Assembly: GCF_002479325.1 (NCBI RefSeq)
Contig: NZ_DLMO01000079.1
Location: 1 to 12,880, forward strand
DNA length: 12,880 nt
Reading direction: 5' to 3'
Source: Brevundimonas sp. UBA7534
Lineage (GTDB): Bacteria > Pseudomonadota > Alphaproteobacteria > Caulobacterales > Caulobacteraceae
Under the pieces are notes generated by a model. It saw only the letters and a program-made list of their open reading frames with translations, did no database searches and was not told where the DNA came from. This document shows positions 1 through 6,405 of the stretch, one piece after another (position 1 is the stretch's first letter; each line of letters starts with the position of its first letter). A program made the position numbers and the translations under genes.

Positions 1-30
1 AAGGCCCGGCTGATGCGCGACAAGGGCTGA
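1..30 (+). CDS. Possible 3' end of an upstream gene (partial)
   Basis: Frame 1 reads nine codons (KARLMRDKG) and then TGA at 28-30. The basic, polar tail would suit the C-terminus of a plus-strand gene that starts before the window. It would converge on the uracil-DNA glycosylase gene with a 13-base gap. The fragment is too short to assign a family, and the open frame could be chance. Confidence 0.3.
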   Translation, partial: KARLMRDKG

Positions 31-43
31 GGTGCGACGGGGC

Positions 44-682
44 TCAGGCCTCGATCAGCGTCCGGGCGCGCGCGAAGATCGCCTCGAACATCTGGGGCGT
101 CAGGCGGCCGGTGTTCGTGTTCAGGCGCGAGCAGTGATAGCTGTTCAGGATGACGTAGCCGCCGGCCTGCCCCTCGGCGCCGTGGCCGGCGGGCATGGCC
201 GTGCCGGGCCGTCCGAACGCCTTCAGGATATTGCGGCGGGAGACATCGCCCAGGGTGACGATCACCTTCAGGTTCGGCAGCAGCTTCAACCGGTCGATCA
301 GGAAAGGGCGGCAGGTCGTCTCCTCGATCGGCAGGGGCTTGTTGCCGGGCGGGGCGCAGCGCACCGCATTGGTGATCATGCAGTCGGTCAGGGCCAGGTC
401 GTCGTCGCCGTCGGGGTCGTAGGTTCCTGTTGCGAAGCCCGCCTTCTTCAGCGTGTCGTATAGCAGCCAGCCGGCATGGTCGCCGGTGAAGGGCCGGCCT
501 GTGCGGTTCGCGCCGGTGCGGCCGGGGGCCAGGCCCGCCACCAGCAGGCGCGCGTTCGGATCGCCGAACGACGGGGCCGGGCCGTTCCACCAATCGGGGT
601 TCTGGCGCGCGTTCTCCTGTCGATAGGCGACCAGGCGCGGGCACAGGGGGCAGTCGCGCGGCGGTTCGGGCGTCAGGCTCAT
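44..682 (-). CDS. Family 5 (UDGb-type) uracil-DNA glycosylase
   Basis: This 212-residue protein should excise uracil, and probably other deaminated bases, from DNA to start base-excision repair in the cytoplasm. C11 and C14 (CPLC), with C109 and C124, fit the four cysteines that hold a 4Fe-4S cluster in family 4 and 5 enzymes. Motif 1 at 50-71 reads GLAPG..GANRTGRPFTGD, and motif 2 near 183-195 reads HCSRLNTNTGRLT. The GANRTG and TGRLT forms point to family 5 rather than family 4. The chosen ATG has GAAGG seven bases upstream (690-694 on the plus strand). It overlaps the end of the NYN-domain gene as ATGA, so the two are probably co-transcribed and translationally coupled. The open frame continues far upstream of this ATG, but that part lies antisense or out of frame to other genes and is not coding. 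The family call is firm; substrate range cannot be read from the sequence. Confidence 0.93.
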   Translation of the reverse strand: MSLTPEPPRDCPLCPRLVAYRQENARQNPDWWNGPAPSFGDPNARLLVAGLAPGRTGANRTGRPFTGDHAGWLLYDTLKKAGFATGTYDPDGDDDLALTDCMITNAVRCAPPGNKPLPIEETTCRPFLIDRLKLLPNLKVIVTLGDVSRRNILKAFGRPGTAMPAGHGAEGQAGGYVILNSYHCSRLNTNTGRLTPQMFEAIFARARTLIEA

Positions 683-1215
683 TGCGCGGCCTTCGGGCGG
701 CCGAAGTCGGCCATCAGGTCGTTCAGGTCCAGGAAGGCGTCCGCCTGGCGGCGCAGTTCGTCGGCGATGTGCGGCGGCTGGGTCTTCTGGGTGGAGACGA
801 CGGTGACGCGCACGCCCCTGGCCTGGACCGCCTGCACCAGCCGCCGAAAGTCGCCGTCGCCCGAGAACAGGACGACGTGATCCAGTTTCGGCGCCAGCTC
901 CAGCATGTCGACCGCGATCTCGATGTCCATGTTGCCCTTGATGCGGCTGTGGCCCTGGCCGTCGGTGAAACGCTTGACCGGCTTGGTCACGACCGAAAAG
1001 CCGTTGTAGTCCAGCCAGTCCACCAGCGGCTTCACTGGCGAGAACTCTTCGCCCTCGACCACCGCCGTGTAATAATAGGCCCGGATCAGGCGGGACCGGT
1101 TGCGGAACCAGTCCAGCATCCGCCGGAAGTCGAGGTCGTGCTGCAGGGCGCGGGCGGCTGAATAGAGATTGGAGCCGTCGATGAAGACCGCCAGCCGGTC
1201 GTCGGGATGAAACAT
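679..1215 (-). CDS. NYN (PIN-like, LabA-type) domain protein, putative nuclease
   Basis: The 178-residue protein is a single NYN domain, a PIN-like fold found in RNases and in poorly characterised LabA/DUF88 proteins. The acidic pattern is intact: D13 in FIDGSNLY (11-18), D97 and D103 in KGNMDIEIAVDML (93-105), and D120/D122 in FSGDGDF (118-124). These would bind the catalytic metal. A basic tract around 79-94 could contact nucleic acid. There is no signal peptide or membrane segment, so it should be cytoplasmic. The start at 1215 places FIDGSN about ten residues in, as is usual for the family. No good Shine-Dalgarno sequence precedes it. Longer versions of the frame run antisense through folK. 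The gene overlaps the uracil-DNA glycosylase gene by four bases. The pairing could suggest a role with DNA or RNA damage, but the true substrate is unknown. Confidence 0.87.
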   Translation of the reverse strand: MFHPDDRLAVFIDGSNLYSAARALQHDLDFRRMLDWFRNRSRLIRAYYYTAVVEGEEFSPVKPLVDWLDYNGFSVVTKPVKRFTDGQGHSRIKGNMDIEIAVDMLELAPKLDHVVLFSGDGDFRRLVQAVQARGVRVTVVSTQKTQPPHIADELRRQADAFLDLNDLMADFGRPKAAQ

Positions 1216-1783
1216 GGTCGAAGCCGTCGAAAGCGATGAAGAAAAGGACGTCCGGCCCGACGTCAGAATCGACGAGGGCCTTGATCTGGACGGTGCAGTC
1301 ATCGTGGCCCTGGGCTGCAATGACAAGGGGGCATGGGCCTCGTGCCGTGAGGCGTTGGAGGCGGCGCTGGCCCGGTTCCGGTGCGAGGGTGTCGATGTGG
1401 TGGCGCGGTCGTCGTGGTGGTCGTCGCTGGCGTGGCCCGACGCGGACGACCCGCCCTTCCTGAACGGCGTCGTGATGGTCAGGACCGAACACGATCCCCA
1501 TGCGCTGATGGCCGCCCTGGGCCGGATCGAGGACGCCTTCGGCCGCCAGCGCTCCACCCGCAATGCGCCGCGTACGCTGGACCTGGACCTGATCGCCTAC
1601 GGGCGGCTGAGCGGCGATCTGGACGGCCTGATCCTGCCGCATCCGCGCGCCGCCGAGCGCCGGTTTGTCATGGGGCCGATCGCGGAGATCGCGGCGGACT
1701 GGCGGCATCCGACCGTCCAGAGCGACGCGGGCACGCTGCGGGATGCTGCGACGGTCGGCCGCGACGCCCACCCGCTTGGCTGA
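1214..1783 (+). CDS. folK: 2-amino-4-hydroxy-6-hydroxymethyldihydropteridine diphosphokinase
   Basis: FolK transfers pyrophosphate from ATP to 6-hydroxymethyl-7,8-dihydropterin, the step before dihydropteroate synthase in folate synthesis. The 189-residue sequence carries the family hallmarks: VALGCNDKG near 31-39 (usually GSN), DPPFLNGVV near 77-85, RNAPRTLDLDLIAYG near 117-131 with the metal-binding aspartates, and HPRAAERRFVMGP near 142-154. The first 25-30 residues, an acidic stretch (VESDEEKDVRPDV), precede the point where FolK proteins normally begin. The start may therefore lie further in, although there is no good internal ATG before VALGCN. The ATG at 1214 overlaps the divergent NYN gene's ATG in CATG, so its promoter must sit inside that gene. 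No folB or folP gene is visible here. The function is certain; the start is not. Confidence 0.92.
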   Translation: MVEAVESDEEKDVRPDVRIDEGLDLDGAVIVALGCNDKGAWASCREALEAALARFRCEGVDVVARSSWWSSLAWPDADDPPFLNGVVMVRTEHDPHALMAALGRIEDAFGRQRSTRNAPRTLDLDLIAYGRLSGDLDGLILPHPRAAERRFVMGPIAEIAADWRHPTVQSDAGTLRDAATVGRDAHPLG

Positions 1784-1840
1784 CTTGCGCCCGGGCTCTG
1801 GGCGTGAACTTCTGCCATGGATGACACCGAGAGACACGCC

Positions 1841-2278
1841 ATGCTCAGCCTCTTGCTTTCAGGCCTGATCGCCACCGCCGCGGTTCAGGAAAGACATCCG
1901 GCGCCGGCTTCCCCTCCCGCCGGCGTCGGCATCGTGGTCCATGAGGCGGACGTGCGCGTCCGGCAAGTTCCGCCGCACAACGGGACCGGCATGAGCACCG
2001 CCTACCGAATCTCCGACGTCGCGCCGAACCGGGGCATGGAGTTCAGGAAGCGGGTGATGCATCCCGGCGCGTCCATCGGCCTGCACGTCATCGCCCATGA
2101 CGAGGTCTATCATGTGGTCAGCGGGGAGGGGGAGGTGACCTCCGACGGGGTCACGACACGGATGAAGGCCGGCGACACCGCCTACCTCTACGACGGCAAT
2201 AACGTCGGCATCACCCAGGTGGGCGGGGAGGATCTGGTGCTGATCATCGCCTATCCGCTGGCCGAACGCCGCGACTGA
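1841..2278 (+). CDS. Small cupin-domain protein, probably exported
   Basis: This 145-residue protein has a short hydrophobic start (MLSLLLSGLIATAAV) that looks like a signal peptide with a weak n-region, then a Pro/Ala-rich linker and one cupin domain over about residues 60-140. The first cupin motif includes H82, E88 and YHVVSGEGEV (90-99); the second is represented by MKAGDTAYLYDG (108-119). ATG 1841 is chosen because GAGAGA at 1829-1834 is spaced six bases from it. An in-frame ATG at 1817 would add eight residues ahead of the hydrophobic segment and has no Shine-Dalgarno sequence. The usual HxH pair and second-motif histidine are not obvious, so metal binding is in doubt. The substrate and reaction cannot be deduced. 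It sits between folK and rpoZ with no functional link evident. Confidence 0.82.
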   Translation: MLSLLLSGLIATAAVQERHPAPASPPAGVGIVVHEADVRVRQVPPHNGTGMSTAYRISDVAPNRGMEFRKRVMHPGASIGLHVIAHDEVYHVVSGEGEVTSDGVTTRMKAGDTAYLYDGNNVGITQVGGEDLVLIIAYPLAERRD

Positions 2279-2302
2279 CGCCCAACTTCCGCCCCTGTGG
2301 CG

Positions 2303-2331
2303 TTGCAAAAAGCCGTCCCCATCTGTATTTG
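2303..2331 (+). promoter_or_regulatory. Candidate promoter for rpoZ
   Basis: TTGCAA at 2303-2308 is followed 17 bases later by TATTTG at 2326-2331, about 30 bases before the rpoZ ATG. This is a locally AT-richer stretch in a GC-rich region, in the only sizeable gap upstream of the rpoZ-rel cluster. The -10 element is imperfect against either the general sigma-70 or the Caulobacter consensus, so this is a weak prediction. Confidence 0.35.
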
Positions 2332-2352
2332 ACGCGGTTCTCCCCCGCGTTC

Positions 2353-2358
2353 GAGGAA
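2353..2358 (+). promoter_or_regulatory. Ribosome binding site of rpoZ
   Basis: GAGGAA lies four bases upstream of ATG 2363 and is one of the clearest Shine-Dalgarno sequences in the window. It supports the start that gives the conserved MARVTVEDC omega N-terminus. Confidence 0.7.
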
Positions 2359-2362
2359 TTTC

Positions 2363-2722
2363 ATGGCCCGCGTCACCGTCGAAGACTGCATCGAGAAGGT
2401 TCCGAACCGCTTTGGCCTTGTGCTGCTGGCCGGTCACCGCGCCCGCAACATCGCCAACGGCGCCGCCCTGACGCTCGACCGCGACAACGACAAAAACCCG
2501 GTCGTGGCCCTGCGCGAAGTCGCCGAGGACACGGTCAAGCCGGACGAGTTGCGCGAGAACATCATCACGACGCTGCAACGCGTCGACGAGCGCACCGAGG
2601 CCGAGGACGAGGCCGAGACCGTCGCCCTGCTGGCCGAACCGCAGCACATGAACATGGCTGAGGCGGAGCTGATCCGCGCCCTGCAAAGCGACCGCGACGG
2701 CGGTCAGGAGGAGCGGTACTGA
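2363..2722 (+). CDS. rpoZ: RNA polymerase omega subunit
   Basis: Omega helps fold and assemble the beta' subunit and forms part of the first ppGpp binding site of RNA polymerase in proteobacteria. The 119-residue protein starts MARVTVEDCIEKVPNRFGLV, closely matching the conserved omega N-terminus, including the MARV residues known from E. coli to contribute to the ppGpp site. The core LAGHRARNIANGA and VALREVAE segments follow. Residues from about 70 are an acidic, E-rich tail of the kind common in alphaproteobacterial omega. It is followed at once by the rel/spoT gene, an old and widespread neighbour. The last codons contain GGAGGAG at 2707-2713, which may serve as the ribosome binding site of that next gene. 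Confidence 0.96.
   Translation: MARVTVEDCIEKVPNRFGLVLLAGHRARNIANGAALTLDRDNDKNPVVALREVAEDTVKPDELRENIITTLQRVDERTEAEDEAETVALLAEPQHMNMAEAELIRALQSDRDGGQEERY
2707..2713 (+). promoter_or_regulatory. Strong Shine-Dalgarno-like GGAGGAG at the end of rpoZ
   Basis: GGAGGAG is followed by a five-base spacer and then CTG at 2719-2721, which overlaps the rpoZ stop TGA at 2720-2722. The CTG is in frame with rel/spoT and no stop intervenes. It would be an ideally placed ribosome binding site for a non-canonical start. The same bases also encode the Gln-Glu-Glu end of RpoZ, so coincidence is possible. Confidence 0.4.
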
Positions 2723-2859
2723 CGCCCGAGGGAGCCCCTGGCGTCACTATCCTGCCGGCGCGGACCGAGACGGCCCCGCCGGCGCCCCAAGCTGCAAACC
2801 GAAACGAGCCCGTTCCGGCATCCCCGAAAGAGGCACCGGCGCCGAAGCGTGCGCCGATC

Positions 2860-5013
2860 ATGCGCCAGTTCGAGCTGATCGAGGCGGTCAAGGCCTATGA
2901 CCCCACCGCCGACGAAGCGCTGCTGAACCGCGCCTATGTCTATGCGATGAAGATGCACGGCTCGCAGTTGCGGGCCTCGGGCGATCCCTATTTCGCCCAC
3001 CCGATCCAGGTCGCCGGCATACTGACCGACTATCGGCTGGACACGGCCACCATCGTCACCGCCCTGCTGCACGACGTGGTCGAGGACACTTCGGCGACGC
3101 GCGACGACATCGCCGGCATGTTCGGCGAAGAGGTCGCGGTCCTGGTCGAGGGCGTGACCAAGCTGTCGCGCCTGGAGCTTCAGGCCGAGCACACGCGCCA
3201 GGCGGAGAACCTGCGCAAGTTCATCCTGGCCATCAGCCGCGACGTGCGGGTGCTGCTGGTCAAGCTGGCCGACCGCCTGCACAACATGCGCACCCTCCAG
3301 TACGTGAAGCCGGAGAAGCGCGAGCGCATCAGCCGCGAGACCCTGGAGGTCTATGCGCCGCTGGGCCGGTCGATCGGCATCCACTCCATCGCGTCGGAGC
3401 TGGAGGAGCTGGCCTTCACCCATCTGAATCCGACCGCCAAGACCGCCATCGAGCGGCGGCTGGAGGCGTTGAAGCTGGAACACGGCCAGGCCATCGAGGG
3501 CGTGTCGCACGAGATCGAGCGCGTTTTGGCCGAGGCCGGGATGGGCGCGCGTGTGTTTGGCCGGCAGAAGACGCCCTATTCGATCTGGCGCAAACTGCAG
3601 AGGAAGTCGGTCGGCTTTTCGTCCCTGTCCGACATCTACGGCTTTCGCGTCATCGTGGACGCCGAGGACGACTGCTACCGCGCGCTCGGCGTGATCCACC
3701 GCGCCTGGCCGATGGTGCCCGAGCGGTTCAAGGACTTCATCTCGACGCCCAAGTCGAACAACTATCGCTCGCTGCACACGACGGTGGTGGGGCCGCGCGG
3801 CCTGCGCATCGAGATGCAGATCCGCACCGAGGACATGGATCGCGTCGCCGAGGACGGGGTGGCGGCGCACTGGCGCTACAAGAACCAGTCCTACGGCTTC
3901 GACCATGAGGCGATGGAGCGGGGCGGGGGGCGTGACCCGCTGCAGAACCTGCGCCATCTGGTGCAGGTGATCGAGCACGGCGAGGGCGGCGAGGACTGGG
4001 TCGAGCACGCCAAGCTGGAGATGTACCTGGACCAGGTTTTCGTCTTCACGCCCAAGGGGCGGCTGGTCACCCTGCCGCGGGGTGGGATGCCGCTGGACTT
4101 CGCCTACGCCGTCCACACCGAGGTCGGCGACACGGCCGTGGGCGTCAAGATCAACGGCGAACTGAAGCCGATGCGGACGCCGCTGCAGAACGGCGACGTG
4201 GTCGAGGTCATCACCGGCGCCAAGCGCGAGGTGCCGGCCGACTGGCGCAGCCTGACCGTGACCGGCCGCGCCCGGTCCGCCATCCGCCGCCACATCCGCA
4301 CGACCGAGCGGGAAGAATTCGTCAAACTGGGCCGGACCGCGCTGGAGCACACGCTGACGCGGGTGGAGAAGGCGCTGGCCGACGTGTCGCTGAAGCCGGT
4401 GCTGGAAACCTTCGTGGTCGCGTCCGACGACGACCTGTTCGAGGCGCTGGGTCGCGGCCGGGTGTCGCCGACCAGCGTGGCGGAGACCCTGTTCCCGTCG
4501 TTGAAGGGCCGCTTGAAGGCCGGGCCGGAGAAGCAGCGCATCCAGAACGACAAGGCGCGCCTTTTCGTGCGCGGCGGCGGGCTGACGCCGGGCGTCAGCG
4601 TCAACTTCGGGCAGTGCTGCACCCCGGTTCCGGGCGACCGGATCGTCGGCATACTGGAGCCCGAGGTCGGCCTGACCGTGCACACCATCGACTGTCAGAC
4701 CCTGGCCGACTACGCCGACGACGATTCGGTCTGGCACGACCTGCAATGGACGCCCGAGGCCGAACAGCGCGCCGTCGCCGCCGCGCGCCTGCGCGCCACC
4801 ATCCGCAACGCGCCCGGCGTTCTGGGGCAGGTGACGACGCTGATCGGCGAGGCGGGCGGCAACATCATCAACCTGTCGATGGCGCACCGGCAGCAGGACT
4901 TCTTCGACGTGGACGTGGACGTGGAGGTCGAGGACGCCAAGCACGCGACCATGATCATGGCCGCCCTGCGGGCCAACCCCTCCGTCGACAACGTGGAACG
5001 TGCGCGCGGATGA
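2860..5013 (+). CDS. spoT: Bifunctional (p)ppGpp synthetase/hydrolase (Rel/SpoT, RSH family)
   Basis: A full-length RSH protein (717 residues from this ATG) that makes and degrades the alarmone (p)ppGpp. The hydrolase HD domain is intact: H47, H71-D72 in HDVVEDT, and D138 in LADRLHNM. The synthetase domain has GRQKTPYSIWRK (234-245), D258 in DIYGFRV and E318 in EMQIRT. RFKD at 289-292 is the RXKD signature of bifunctional enzymes rather than the EXDD of RelA. A TGS domain covers about 388-450, a conserved-cysteine region follows (C586-C587, C612), and an ACT domain ends the protein (about 645-717). Upstream of ATG 2860 there is no Shine-Dalgarno sequence, and the frame stays open, without ATG, GTG or TTG, back into rpoZ. 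Translation from CTG 2719 would add a 47-residue Pro/Ala-rich extension (764 residues in all). The stop overlaps the next gene as ATGA. Function is certain; the N-terminus is not. Confidence 0.96.
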   Translation: MRQFELIEAVKAYDPTADEALLNRAYVYAMKMHGSQLRASGDPYFAHPIQVAGILTDYRLDTATIVTALLHDVVEDTSATRDDIAGMFGEEVAVLVEGVTKLSRLELQAEHTRQAENLRKFILAISRDVRVLLVKLADRLHNMRTLQYVKPEKRERISRETLEVYAPLGRSIGIHSIASELEELAFTHLNPTAKTAIERRLEALKLEHGQAIEGVSHEIERVLAEAGMGARVFGRQKTPYSIWRKLQRKSVGFSSLSDIYGFRVIVDAEDDCYRALGVIHRAWPMVPERFKDFISTPKSNNYRSLHTTVVGPRGLRIEMQIRTEDMDRVAEDGVAAHWRYKNQSYGFDHEAMERGGGRDPLQNLRHLVQVIEHGEGGEDWVEHAKLEMYLDQVFVFTPKGRLVTLPRGGMPLDFAYAVHTEVGDTAVGVKINGELKPMRTPLQNGDVVEVITGAKREVPADWRSLTVTGRARSAIRRHIRTTEREEFVKLGRTALEHTLTRVEKALADVSLKPVLETFVVASDDDLFEALGRGRVSPTSVAETLFPSLKGRLKAGPEKQRIQNDKARLFVRGGGLTPGVSVNFGQCCTPVPGDRIVGILEPEVGLTVHTIDCQTLADYADDDSVWHDLQWTPEAEQRAVAAARLRATIRNAPGVLGQVTTLIGEAGGNIINLSMAHRQQDFFDVDVDVEVEDAKHATMIMAALRANPSVDNVERARG

Positions 5014-5771
5014 CGGACGACCGGCGCAAGGCCAATGCGGCGCAGATGGCGTCGCCGTCCTATCGCATGGCGGCGATGGACCAGGATTTCCTGCTGGGCG
5101 ATTCCATGCGTGGCGTGCGCTTCCTGATGGAGTACGCCAAGGCCGAGGAGGCGCTGCGGGCCTGGGGCGTACGCTCCACCATCGTGGTGTTCGGCAGCGC
5201 GCGTGTTCGTGAGGACCAGCCTTGGTACGAGCAGGCGCGCGCCTTCGGGCGGCTGGCCTCGGAGCGGGGCGGCGCCCTGCGCGGGTCGGTCGGCGAGCCG
5301 CGCGACAACGTGATCGCCACTGGAGGCGGCCCCGGGATCATGGAGGCGGCCAATCGCGGCGCCGTGGACGCGGGCGCGCCGTCTGTCGGCTTCAACATCA
5401 CCCTGCCGCACGAGCAGGAGCCGAACGCCTATTCGACGCCGGAGCTGACCTTCCGCTTCCACTATTTCGCGATGCGGAAGATGCATCTGGCCATGCGAGC
5501 CAACGCCCTGGTGGTGTTCCCGGGCGGGTTCGGCACCTTCGACGAACTGTTCGAGCTTCTGACGCTGCGCCAGACGGGCAAGGCGCCGCCGATCCCCGTC
5601 GTGCTGGTCGACAAGGCCTATTGGACCGAGGTCATCAATTTCGAGGCTCTGGCCCGGCACGGCATGATCGCCGACAGGGATCTGGACCTGATCGGCTTCG
5701 CCGAAGACGCCGAGGGCGTGTGGGCCGAACTGGAGCGTCGCGGGCTGAGACCGCACCAGGATATCGAATAG
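5010..5771 (+). CDS. LOG-family protein (nucleoside-5'-monophosphate phosphoribohydrolase type)
   Basis: The 253-residue protein has the LOG/TIGR00730 Rossmann-type fold with both nucleotide-binding signatures: ATGGGPGIMEAANRGA (103-118) and PGGFGTFDELFE (171-182). R156 in the FAMRKMHL segment sits where the family's catalytic arginine lies. Members cleave the N-glycosidic bond of nucleoside monophosphates, either cytokinin nucleotides (LOG) or purine and pyrimidine NMPs (PpnN). At 253 residues, with about 55 residues before VVFGSARV, it is longer than the short LOG proteins of about 190 residues. The ATG overlaps the rel/spoT stop as ATGA, and no strong ribosome binding site is seen, so translation is probably coupled. 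A later in-frame ATG at 5046 is an alternative start. The gene may often be labelled a lysine decarboxylase, an old misannotation. The exact substrate is not readable from the sequence. Confidence 0.88.
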   Translation: MTDDRRKANAAQMASPSYRMAAMDQDFLLGDSMRGVRFLMEYAKAEEALRAWGVRSTIVVFGSARVREDQPWYEQARAFGRLASERGGALRGSVGEPRDNVIATGGGPGIMEAANRGAVDAGAPSVGFNITLPHEQEPNAYSTPELTFRFHYFAMRKMHLAMRANALVVFPGGFGTFDELFELLTLRQTGKAPPIPVVLVDKAYWTEVINFEALARHGMIADRDLDLIGFAEDAEGVWAELERRGLRPHQDIE

Positions 5772-5819
5772 CGACGCTGGAGGCTTCATCCGCGCGCATT
5801 CCGGGTCTAGAGACGGCGC

Positions 5820-6404
5820 ATGAACACCCAAGACGTCCTCAACGAATTCCGCGACGCCGGCGCCCTGCGCGAAGGCCACTTCGTCCTTTCGTCCGGGCTG
5901 CACAGCCCGGTCTTCCTGCAGAAGAACCTGGTCTTCATGGACGGCGCGCGGTGCGAGCGGCTGTGCAAGGCGCTGGCCGAGAAGATCGCGGCCGAGGTGG
6001 GGGCGGTCGACGTCGCCATATCGCCGGCCGTGAAAGGCATCATTCCCGGTTACGAGACCGCCAAACACCTGAAGGTCCGGTCCATGTACGTCGAGCGCGA
6101 GGGCGGCGCGTTCAAGCTGCGGCGCGGCTTCTCGGTCGAGCCGGGCGAAAAGGTGGTGATGGTCGAGGACATCGTGACCACGGGCCTGTCGTCGCGCGAA
6201 TGCATCGCGGCCATCCAGGCGGCCGGCGGAACGGTGGTCGCGGCCGCCTGCATCGTCGATCGTTCGGGCGGCAAGGCGGATGTGGGCGTGCCCCTGATCG
6301 CCTTGGCCTCGATGGAAGTCCCCGCCTATCCGGCCGACGCCCTGCCGCCGGAACTGGCGGCCCTGCCGGTCGAGGACCCGGGCAGCCGTCGGTTGGCGAA
6401 ATAG
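5820..6404 (+). CDS. pyrE: Orotate phosphoribosyltransferase
   Basis: PyrE joins orotate and PRPP to give orotidine 5'-monophosphate, the fifth step of pyrimidine synthesis. The 194-residue protein contains the PRPP-binding loop VVMVEDIVTTGLSS (112-125), the flexible-loop region YVEREGGAFKLRRGF (90-104), and the N-terminal SSGLHSPVFLQKN (24-36) expected for this enzyme. Its length and the EREGGAFKLRRGF form match the type common in alphaproteobacteria. It starts 48 bases after the LOG-family gene and ends one base before pdxJ. No strong Shine-Dalgarno sequence precedes ATG 5820, and no promoter stands out in the 48-base gap. It probably belongs to the same transcript as the genes upstream. 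Confidence 0.96.
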   Translation: MNTQDVLNEFRDAGALREGHFVLSSGLHSPVFLQKNLVFMDGARCERLCKALAEKIAAEVGAVDVAISPAVKGIIPGYETAKHLKVRSMYVEREGGAFKLRRGFSVEPGEKVVMVEDIVTTGLSSRECIAAIQAAGGTVVAAACIVDRSGGKADVGVPLIALASMEVPAYPADALPPELAALPVEDPGSRRLAK

Positions 6405-6405
6405 G

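Noticed and set aside
1786..1806. Hairpin after folK: CGCCC (1788-1792), seven-base loop, GGGCG (1800-1804)
   Set aside because: The stem is short, no T-tract follows, and such GC pairings are common by chance here, so it is not called a terminator.
683..1837. Minus-strand extension of the uracil-DNA glycosylase frame to a 597-residue ORF
   Set aside because: The extension runs out of frame through the NYN gene and antisense to folK. It is Pro/Arg/Gly-rich with no recognisable domain. The glycosylase starts at its own Shine-Dalgarno-supported ATG.
2290..2302. CGCC/GGCG hairpin between the cupin gene and rpoZ
   Set aside because: It has only four pairs and no T-run.
4905..4935. Repetitive GACGTGGACGTGGACGTGG tract near the end of rel/spoT
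   Set aside because: It encodes the alternating Asp/Val residues (DVDVDVEVED) of a beta strand in the ACT domain. It is coding repetition, not a regulatory repeat.
2704..4944. 746-residue minus-strand open frame opposite rel/spoT
   Set aside because: It is antisense to a fully conserved gene, and its His/Arg/Gly/Leu-rich composition is typical of shadow frames in GC-rich DNA.
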